Assembly: GCA_031269165.1 (NCBI GenBank)
Contig: JAISZQ010000134.1
Location: forward strand, 1 to 7,882
Length of the DNA: 7,882 nucleotides
Direction of reading: 5' to 3'
Origin: Spirochaetaceae bacterium
Lineage (GTDB): Bacteria; Spirochaetota; Spirochaetia; Treponematales; Breznakiellaceae
Shown: positions 1-4,515 of the stretch, in pieces
Layout of the letters: each line of letters opens with the position of its first letter
How positions within the stretch are numbered: the first letter of the stretch is position 1
Translations under genes and position numbers: made by a program
The notes under the pieces: model-generated
Told to the model about the DNA's origin: nothing
The model's input: the letters and a program-made list of their open reading frames with translations, nothing else
Database searches by the model: none

Positions 1-31
1 CCGCCAGCCGGGCCAGCTCTTTCGCGCTCAT
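1..31 (-). CDS. 5' end of a gene running off the left edge, possibly a helix-turn-helix protein
   Basis: Only about ten codons are inside the window. Read on the minus strand from the ATG at 31-29 they give MSAKELARLA. An in-frame ATG at 43-41 would add MKYT, but it directly abuts the AGGAGG at 49-44, which leaves no spacer, so the ATG at 31 (12-base spacer) is the better start. The reading K-E-L-A-R-L-A resembles the first helix of HTH regulators (LacI-, MerR- or excisionase-like proteins often begin in this way), but this is inference from ten residues and the product could be something else. The gene diverges from the transcripts to its right, and the repeats at 62-134 lie in the shared upstream region. 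Confidence 0.5.
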   Translation of the reverse strand, partial: MSAKELARLA

Positions 32-43
32 CGTATATTTCAT

Positions 44-49
44 CCTCCT
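44..49 (-). promoter_or_regulatory. Ribosome binding site of the left-edge gene
   Basis: The minus strand reads AGGAGG here, a full match to the anti-Shine-Dalgarno complement. It touches the ATG at 43 and lies 12 bases before the ATG at 31, which argues for the downstream start. It is the main evidence that a real gene begins at the left edge. Confidence 0.6.
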
Positions 50-61
50 ATCTTATCCGAG

Positions 62-99
62 GGGGGTGAACGATTCCCTCGTTAGTTTAGGGGGTGAAC
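62..99. repeat. Direct repeat GGGGGTGAAC, two copies
   Basis: GGGGGTGAAC occurs at 62-71 and again at 90-99, 28 bases apart, in the divergent intergenic region just upstream of the left-edge minus-strand gene. Two identical 10-mers this close to a start codon could be operator half-sites for a regulator. That function is inference; the repeat itself is exact. Confidence 0.55.
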
Positions 100-134
100 T
101 TATCACTTATTAACGACACACAGTGATAATGTTC
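96..134. repeat. Hyphenated inverted repeat, possible operator
   Basis: TTATCACT (100-107) is exactly complementary to AGTGATAA (122-129). The pairing continues as GAAC (96-99) with GTTC (131-134) around a single unpaired T at 130, giving 12 paired bases and a 14-base spacer. The right arm ends one base before the TTGACA box at 136. No T-run follows either arm, so it looks more like a protein-binding dyad or cruciform than an intrinsic terminator. Confidence 0.55.
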
Positions 135-135
135 C

Positions 136-164
136 TTGACATTAAGTGAATACGGTTATACACT
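136..164 (+). promoter_or_regulatory. Candidate sigma-70 promoter for the structured intergenic region
   Basis: A perfect -35 box TTGACA (136-141) is followed after 17 bases by TACACT (159-164), which matches four of six positions of TATAAT. Transcription would start near 171 and run right into a hairpin-rich stretch that contains no convincing protein gene. The inverted repeat at 96-134 sits immediately upstream, where it could influence activity. Confidence 0.45.
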
Positions 165-384
165 ATTGACCGGGCGGTTATTCAGTCGTCTTTACTGCCG
201 AGAACCAAGCCGCCGCCGACATGGAGGGGGTGTTACGGGGGTCTCCCCACAGCCCTCAGCGTCCTGCTTCGGACTTCCGGGCTGGGGCGTGCTCAGTCGT
301 GTGTCCATCCGTGGACGCCGAGCAAACCGCCGCTTGCGCTTAACGGGTTTGCTTAAGGTACGCCCACCAAGCCAAGCAACGCTT

Positions 385-404
385 ACCATGCACCGCATGG
401 TTTT
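385..404 (+). terminator. Hairpin plus short T-run, possible internal terminator
   Basis: ACCATGC (385-391) and GCATGGT (395-401) form a perfect seven-pair stem with a three-base loop, and the right arm runs into TTTT (401-404). The T-run is short, so termination would probably be partial. It may equally be a structural hairpin of the surrounding RNA candidate. Confidence 0.3.
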
Positions 405-444
405 GTCCCCGTTGAAGGGGGTAGCGTAGGGCGTAGACCGGAGC

Positions 445-479
445 GAGGGGGAAGGCTTTCCCCTCCTTGCTGGGTTTTT
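445..479 (+). terminator. Terminator-like hairpin upstream of fliD
   Basis: GAGGGGGAA (445-453) pairs with TTTCCCCTC (457-465) around a GGC loop, with one G-T wobble. The run TTTTT (475-479) starts ten bases after the stem, further than in a textbook intrinsic terminator. It would end transcripts coming from the promoter at 136 and insulate fliD. A closely related hairpin lies at 7754-7771. Confidence 0.4.
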
Positions 480-489
480 AAACAGGCTT

Positions 490-556
490 TTAAGCAGATA
501 GAAAATAAAAACGGTTCGCAGGTTATGCTGATTTTCCTTATATCAAACCTGCTTAA
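490..556 (+). repeat. Two inverted repeats competing for the same 3' arm
   Basis: TTAAGCAG (490-497) is complementary to CTGCTTAA (549-556), and GCAGGTT (518-524) is complementary to AACCTGC (546-552). The two right arms overlap in CTGC (549-552), so the stems exclude each other. The segment is AT-rich and has no ORF. Alternative pairing of this kind occurs in attenuators, but there is no T-run after it and the sigma-28 promoter starts fliD transcription downstream, so its role is unknown. Confidence 0.35.
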
Positions 557-611
557 TCTGTGACGACGCAATCTGTCGCCATCCGGCGTCTATGATAAAA
601 GTCTTAACGTG

Positions 612-640
612 TTGACAGGGGAGGCATCCTTCTCTTAAAA
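612..640 (+). promoter_or_regulatory. Possible weak sigma-70 promoter before fliD
   Basis: A perfect TTGACA (612-617) is followed after 17 bases by TTAAAA (635-640), a poor -10 box that overlaps the sigma-28 -35 element. It could give low constitutive fliD transcription. However, TTGACAGGGG also occurs at the right end of the window next to a hairpin, so it may simply be part of a dispersed repeat. Confidence 0.25.
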
Positions 641-662
641 CATTTGGTTTCGAGGCCGATAA
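636..662 (+). promoter_or_regulatory. Sigma-28 (FliA) promoter of fliD
   Basis: TAAA (636-639) is followed after exactly 15 bases by GCCGATAA (655-662). This matches the known FliA consensus TAAA-N15-GCCGATAA at every specified position, and it stands directly before a late flagellar gene. With the usual spacing, transcription would start near 669, so the leader would be only about 11 bases long. Confidence 0.9.
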
Positions 663-663
663 T

Positions 664-674
664 GGAGGAGAGGA
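664..674 (+). promoter_or_regulatory. Ribosome binding site deciding the GTG start of fliD
   Basis: The purine tract GGAGGAGAGGA (664-674) ends five bases before the GTG at 680. The best core, GGAGG (664-668), lies at or upstream of the expected sigma-28 transcription start, so in that transcript the shorter AGAGGA (669-674) probably serves as the Shine-Dalgarno sequence. Its presence supports the GTG start, since the first in-frame ATG is codon 23. Confidence 0.7.
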
Positions 675-679
675 TATAG

Positions 680-2971
680 GTGGCCGATATTTATGTGCCC
701 GGTGTTCACAGCCGGTTTGACACAGACAAAATTATCGAAGGTCTCATGCAGGTCGAGCGGATTCCACGGAATCGTGTCGAAGGGACGGTTGCTTCGCTTG
801 AATCACAGAAGACGTATTGGCAGGATCTGGGGAGGCGGATGTCGTCGATGCGGGATAGCGCGCGCAATCTCTATTCTTTCCAGAACCCTTTTAACGAGCG
901 GCTTGCGGTTTCGGACGACTCGTCTGTGCTTACCGCTCAGGCGAACCGTGAGGCATCCGAGACGGAGCATTTTTTCGCGGTGAAGCAGACTGCCGAGGCG
1001 GACCGGTTTTTGTCGTTGCCGCTGGATCCGTCTTACAAGGTTCCGGCGGGCGAGTATCGGTTTACGGCGGGTGAGTCGAATGTGGCGTTCACCTTTCGCG
1101 GCGGTTCGGTTACCGAATTTTCCGACACGCTGAATCGGCGCGGTTCTGGAAAAATCCAGAGCCGCGTTGTTAACGTTGACAAGACGTCAAAGGCGTTTCT
1201 CATCGAGTCCGTCCAAACCGGGGCCAATGCGCGGCTCGGTTTCGGTGATGCCGCTCTGACGCTGGCACTGGATCTGGGGATACTGGTAAAGGACGATGCC
1301 GCAACCACGGCTGCGGCCGCAACCACAGCAACACCCACTGCCGCCTCAGGAACGCGCTCGAACACGGCGAAACCGGACGCCTCGTCCGTTTCGCCTTCCC
1401 CTGCCACCGCGATAGAACAACCCGTCGCACGAGCGGAAGCCGCCCCGCCGCAATCCGCGCCCGTAGCCGCGCCCCCGCCTGAGCCGGTTACCATCTATAT
1501 CAAGCCGGTCTCCTCTCGCGGCAACGCAGGCGCGTCCGACTTGATCCTCGAACAGTTGCAGGGCGGCGCAAGCACGGCAAGTCCGATGAGCACGCTCGAC
1601 ATTCCGCTCAATGACGGCATTTCGGTTACCCGGTCGATGATGCTGAAGTTCGAGACGGAGATCACCGACCCGCTCACCGGCCGCCATGTGTTGAACAGCC
1701 TGATGCTCGACGACGAGGAAACCGCCGTCCGCAACACGCAGAACCTGAACGTGCTCTCTCTCGTCTTTGACGACGGGACAAGCGTCACCCTTCCCGCGAT
1801 CTCAGGCGAAACGGGCTACCGCGCCCAGCAGTACGCGCTTGCCCCCATCGCCGGGGACAAGACCGTCAGTTTTATCCGCATCGAAAACAACAACACGTCC
1901 CGCGAAGTAAGTCTGCGGAACATTCAGCTTTTCGACCCAACGCCGGTTGTTCCCCCTTCCCCCGAAGAGGGACAGCCGCCCGCCCCCGCCGAAACGCCCC
2001 CGACTGAAACGTTAGCGGAAGCAACCGATGAAGAGACTGATGAGAGCGGGGACGCTGAGCTGACCGCCGCCGGAACCGATAACGGCATTGATAATGTTGC
2101 GCCCGAGGAAAGTCCCTTCGGGGCCTACCGTCCCCGACAGCCGGTCTCCACGGCGCGGGACGCCGTTATCACGATGGACGGCATTGAAGTAACGCGGCCC
2201 GCGAACACCATCGACGACCTCCTCCCCGGCGTGACCCTCACCGTCCGCACGCCCTCGGAACATCCGGTGCGCCTCGGCGTCGAACCCGACCGCGAATCGG
2301 TAAAAGACAGCCTCATCACGCTGGCCGGCAACTACAACCGCCTCATGGCCGAGCTCAACGTCGTGTCGCGGACCGACCCCGTCGTTATCGACGAGCTTAC
2401 CTACCTGACCGACACCGAGCGGGAAGACTTACGCAAAAGACTCGGCGCGTTTACCGGAGATTCCGGCGTCTCGCAACTGCGTACCGCCCTGCAAAACACC
2501 TTCACCTCGCCCTACCGCCTCCCCGACGGCCGATCGGTCCTCCTCTCGGAGTTCGGCATCGGCACCGATGTCCAGCGGCAGGGCGGCTTCGACCGTTCAA
2601 AACTGCGCGGCTATATGCAAATCGACGAAAAAGCCCTCGACGCCGCGATCTCCGCCCGGCTCCCCGACCTCCAAGCCCTCTTCGGCCTCGACACAGACGG
2701 CGACCTCATCATCGATTCCGGCCTCGCCTTCAACCTCGACCGCATCACCCGTCCCTACGTGGAGACCGGCGGCATCGTGGCCCTCAAAACCAGTTCCCTC
2801 GACCGAAGCATCGGAGACGGCCGCAAGCGCATCGAGAGCATCGACCGCCAGCTTGCCACGAAAGAACAAAGCCTCAAGGCCCAATACGGCCAGATGGAAA
2901 ACGCCTACAACCAGATGGAACGCATGTCCTCCACCCTCGAAAACTTCGGCACCAGCAACCGCGACCGCTAA
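680..2971 (+). CDS. fliD: Flagellar hook-associated protein 2 (FliD, filament cap)
   Basis: FliD caps the tip of the flagellar filament and guides flagellin assembly; in a spirochaete the filament lies in the periplasm. It is exported through the flagellar type III apparatus, and no signal peptide is seen, as expected. The FliD_N region spans roughly residues 8-115 (GVHSRFDTDKIIEGLMQVERIP, helical). The FliD_C region runs from about 494 to 755 and holds the family signature MDGIEVTRPANTIDDLLPGV (499-518) and LFGLDTDGD (667-675). The C-terminal 55 residues form an amphipathic coiled coil typical of the family. At 763 aa it is longer than usual (about 470 in enterobacteria). Much of the excess is an Ala/Thr/Pro-rich linker at about 205-271 and a Pro/Glu/Asp-rich linker at about 420-480. 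The GTG start is supported by the ribosome binding site and sigma-28 promoter just upstream. Codon choice shifts along the gene, with G- or T-ending codons early and C-ending codons later. Confidence 0.95.
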   Translation: MADIYVPGVHSRFDTDKIIEGLMQVERIPRNRVEGTVASLESQKTYWQDLGRRMSSMRDSARNLYSFQNPFNERLAVSDDSSVLTAQANREASETEHFFAVKQTAEADRFLSLPLDPSYKVPAGEYRFTAGESNVAFTFRGGSVTEFSDTLNRRGSGKIQSRVVNVDKTSKAFLIESVQTGANARLGFGDAALTLALDLGILVKDDAATTAAAATTATPTAASGTRSNTAKPDASSVSPSPATAIEQPVARAEAAPPQSAPVAAPPPEPVTIYIKPVSSRGNAGASDLILEQLQGGASTASPMSTLDIPLNDGISVTRSMMLKFETEITDPLTGRHVLNSLMLDDEETAVRNTQNLNVLSLVFDDGTSVTLPAISGETGYRAQQYALAPIAGDKTVSFIRIENNNTSREVSLRNIQLFDPTPVVPPSPEEGQPPAPAETPPTETLAEATDEETDESGDAELTAAGTDNGIDNVAPEESPFGAYRPRQPVSTARDAVITMDGIEVTRPANTIDDLLPGVTLTVRTPSEHPVRLGVEPDRESVKDSLITLAGNYNRLMAELNVVSRTDPVVIDELTYLTDTEREDLRKRLGAFTGDSGVSQLRTALQNTFTSPYRLPDGRSVLLSEFGIGTDVQRQGGFDRSKLRGYMQIDEKALDAAISARLPDLQALFGLDTDGDLIIDSGLAFNLDRITRPYVETGGIVALKTSSLDRSIGDGRKRIESIDRQLATKEQSLKAQYGQMENAYNQMERMSSTLENFGTSNRDR

Positions 2972-3010
2972 ATGCTTCTCGGCGTCATAGTGTGAATGCC
3001 TTCCCCGCTT

Positions 3011-3202
3011 GGATTGCTTCGCCGCTTCGCAACTCGCAATGACAACCTCTCCGTCATTGTGGGCAAGCCCTTCGTCATTGCGAGCGAGCGGCAAATTGCC
3101 GAGCGAAGCAATCCAGAAGGCAACGCGAAGCGTTCGCCCGCCTTCTCCGTCTGGATTGCTTCGCCGCTAACGGCACCTATGTTGCCGCCGACTCGCAATG
3201 AC
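3011..3202. repeat. Three alternately oriented copies of a REP/BIME-like palindromic element
   Basis: Copy A (3011-3043) starts GGATTGCTTCGC and ends CTCGCAATGAC. Copy B (3074-3114) is inverted, starting GTCATTGCGAG and ending GCGAAGCAATCC. Copy C (3153-3202) has the orientation of A with a divergent centre. A and B can pair over 12 and 11 perfect end bases; B and C over 14 (3103-3116 with 3151-3164) and 11. The element fills the spacer between two convergent genes, the usual place for REP/BIME-like repeats in other bacteria. Such elements can affect mRNA ends or supercoiling; that role is inferred. I recall similar ATTGCTTCGC/GCAATGAC repeats in unrelated bacterial genomes. Confidence 0.8.
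3103..3164. terminator. Long nested palindrome between convergent genes
   Basis: The outer 14-base arms (3103-3116 and 3151-3164) are perfectly complementary. Inside them GAAGGC (3116-3121, sharing its first G with the outer arm) pairs with GCCTTC (3140-3145), and AACGC (3122-3126) pairs with GCGTT (3130-3134) around a GAA loop. Transcripts from either side would form a large hairpin that could block 3' exonucleases or read-through. There is no T-run, so it is not a classical intrinsic terminator, and none is visible for fliD or for the convergent operon. Confidence 0.4.
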
Positions 3203-3215
3203 AACTTCACCTCTT

Positions 3216-3246
3216 ATCCGCGAAAATCCGCGCAATCTGCGGTTAA
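3216..3246. repeat. Imperfect 10-base tandem repeat (TCCGCG units)
   Basis: ATCCGCGAAA, ATCCGCGCAA and TCTGCGGTTA follow one another with a 10-base period, about one helical turn. Similar spacer sequences rich in ATCCGCG occur between genes in various bacteria. No function is apparent. Confidence 0.5.
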
Positions 3247-3249
3247 TCC

Positions 3250-3291
3250 CCATTCCATTCATTTTCCATTATCCATTTTCCATTTTCAATT
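3250..3291. repeat. Low-complexity CCATTTT tandem repeat
   Basis: The tract consists of degenerate repeats of CCATT/CCATTTT and stands out from the GC-rich surroundings. It runs into the last codon and stop codon of the nucleotidyltransferase gene (TGA at 3288-3286), so the extreme C-terminus of that protein borders repeat DNA. Confidence 0.6.
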
Positions 3292-3882
3292 CGCGCACCG
3301 CGCCATCTCCTCGGGACGGTCTATGTCGTCCAGTGCCATGCTGTCGGCGATTTCCACCGCGACGACACATTCAGGCCGCCGTTTTTGGATGTCTCGCGGC
3401 CGCGCTCCGGCTTCGAGCGACAGAAGCGTGTCCCGGAAATCGGCGGCAAAGACGCAGGGGTTTCCCGGTTGCCCGTTGTGTACCGGATGGACGATTTTTC
3501 CGGGGGCGGCGCGGGTGAGTACGGCGTTGACGGTCGCGGCATCGAGCCACGGCATATCGCAGGGAAAGAAGGCGTAGAAGTCGGCGTCTCCCGCCGCGAT
3601 TACCCCAAGCCGGACGCTTTCCCGAAGGCCGTAGTCGGGATGACTGTTGAGAACGATGCGGAGATCAATGCCCGGACGCGCGATTTCGGCATCCTCGGCC
3701 AGCGCGGCTACTTCCGGCTTTGCCGCCACGAAGACTACCGGATTGAAGCGGCTCATGCGGGTTACCAGTTCCAGCGTGTACCGGGCGAGCGGTTTTCCCT
3801 TGAACAGAGAGAGCAGCTTGTCCTCCTTCCCGAACCGACGCGAGAAGCCGGAGGCGACGAGAATGGCGGCAATCGTGTGCAT
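3286..3882 (-). CDS. MobA/MocA-like nucleotidyltransferase (molybdenum cofactor cytidylyltransferase family)
   Basis: This 198 aa protein has the Rossmann-like NTP-transferase fold signature of the MobA/MocA group. These enzymes transfer CMP or GMP from CTP or GTP to molybdopterin-type cofactors in the cytoplasm. The nucleotide-binding loop is LVASGFSRRFGKEDKLL (8-24), with conserved G12, R16, G18 and K22. Further family motifs are NSHPDYGLRESVRLG (79-93), the metal-binding aspartate in CDMP (D109), HNGQPGNPCVF (135-145) and the C-terminal DIDRPEE (186-192). The HNGQPGNP block and overall length favour MocA/YgfJ-type cytidylyltransferases over MobA, but the substrate is inferred; a sugar or other nucleotidyl acceptor is possible. 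The start follows GGGGAAG with a seven-base spacer. It is the last gene of a three-gene minus-strand set, 18 bases after the vWA gene. No molybdenum hydroxylase or XdhC-like partner is in the window. Confidence 0.85.
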   Translation of the reverse strand: MHTIAAILVASGFSRRFGKEDKLLSLFKGKPLARYTLELVTRMSRFNPVVFVAAKPEVAALAEDAEIARPGIDLRIVLNSHPDYGLRESVRLGVIAAGDADFYAFFPCDMPWLDAATVNAVLTRAAPGKIVHPVHNGQPGNPCVFAADFRDTLLSLEAGARPRDIQKRRPECVVAVEIADSMALDDIDRPEEMARCAN

Positions 3883-3900
3883 GGCAGGACTTCCCCGTTA

Positions 3901-4506
3901 TCAATACTCCTGAGCGGAGATCGCCTTCTTCAGGGCGCGGTTCACGTCTTCGTCCAACCCTTCGGCGACCGTGATTACACGCCAGTAGGCAAAGTTTTCC
4001 GTTCGGGAGTAGCGCAGGAGATTCCCCGCCGCCGTGATGTCGGTGCCGCATACGATCATCGTTACCGGGACGCGTTCCGGTTCCGCCGACCGTGCGGCAA
4101 AAACACGTTCCAGCGTCTTTGCCGCGTAACTTGCCCCGTCGATTTCTTTCAGCGCGCGGATTTTTTCCTTGACCGCCTCTTTGTGCTCGGTATCGCCGAT
4201 GATGCCGTCAAAGATAACCTCGTCGGTTTCCCCGGCGGCAACAAGGTACAGGGAATCGCCGCTTCGCAAGGTCCGGTCAACGAGCGTATCACAGAGCCAG
4301 TTCACCGCCCCCGCCCTGCCTCGGGAAAGGGATGACGATGGGTCGATGATGACGCGCATATCCACAGACCGTCCGGTAACAGGCGCGGCTTCCTCTTGAG
4401 CGGAAATCGGAGCGGCCGCGAAAACCGGCAACAGCAGACCCAGCACCAGCACGACCCGCAACCGCGTAAAGCGAGGCGTAAACGAAGTCCGAAAAGACGC
4501 TTGCAT
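3901..4506 (-). CDS. Secreted von Willebrand factor A-like domain protein
   Basis: This is a 201 aa exported protein of unknown function. Residues 1-37 form a signal peptide: a basic n-region, the hydrophobic core VVLVLGLLLPVFAAAP and a probable cut after ISA; there is no lipobox. The mature part is one small vWA-like domain. RVIIDPSSS (51-59) gives a MIDAS motif DxSxS at D55, S57 and S59; a helix leads to GDSLYLVAAG (83-92), then IDGAS (122-126) where the MIDAS threonine is usual, and VTMIVCGTD (148-156) resembles the vWA strand ending in TDG. Such domains bind a divalent metal and protein partners. The gene starts 9 bases after the peptidase stop with no clear ribosome binding site, which suggests translational coupling, and ends in tandem stops TGA TAA. 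The domain call rests on motifs only, and the partner is unknown. Confidence 0.75.
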   Translation of the reverse strand: MQASFRTSFTPRFTRLRVVLVLGLLLPVFAAAPISAQEEAAPVTGRSVDMRVIIDPSSSLSRGRAGAVNWLCDTLVDRTLRSGDSLYLVAAGETDEVIFDGIIGDTEHKEAVKEKIRALKEIDGASYAAKTLERVFAARSAEPERVPVTMIVCGTDITAAGNLLRYSRTENFAYWRVITVAEGLDEDVNRALKKAISAQEY

Positions 4507-4515
4507 ACCGCTATG

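Larger units (their letters stand above)
171..479 (+). ncRNA. Candidate structured non-coding RNA
   Basis: No convincing ORF is present, but a chain of local hairpins is. In order: GGGG/CCCC (237-240/245-248); CAGCCC/GGGCTG (250-255/279-284) enclosing GTCC/GGAC (261-264/271-274); a seven-pair stem 301-307/312-318 with loop TCCG and one T-G wobble; AGCAAACC/GGTTTGCT (321-328/346-353); ACCATGC/GCATGGT (385-391/395-401) followed by TTTT; CCCC/GGGG (407-410/417-420); and a nine-pair stem 445-453/457-465 with a T-run at 475-479. The wobbles pair only if the plus strand is transcribed. A promoter-like site lies just upstream. It does not look like tmRNA, RNase P RNA or SRP RNA. An RNA from a mobile element (HEARO or TnpB-type) or a regulatory RNA are possibilities, but no partner protein is visible. 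The boundaries are estimates. Confidence 0.35.

Noticed and set aside
320..332. GAGCAAACCGCCG, which recalls a stretch of E. coli RNase P RNA
   Set aside because: The conserved RNase P blocks (GAGGAAAGTCCGGGC and GGTAAGGGTGAAA types) are missing around it, so the match is taken as chance.
136..429. Open frame of 97 codons on the plus strand starting with TTG
   Set aside because: Its start codon is the TTGACA promoter box, there is no ribosome binding site, the product is Arg/Gly-rich without family features, and perfect hairpins run through it.
683..690. Second GCCGATAT, like a sigma-28 -10 box
   Set aside because: It has no TAAA 15 bases upstream and lies inside the start of fliD coding sequence.
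2597..3094. Minus-strand open frame of 165 codons across the end of fliD
   Set aside because: It mirrors the C-ending codons of fliD on the opposite strand and runs into the palindromic repeats; no ribosome binding site or family features.
3385..4335. Plus-strand open frame of 316 codons
   Set aside because: It is antisense to both the nucleotidyltransferase and vWA genes, spans their intergenic gap, and its product has an unnatural Arg/Gly-rich composition.
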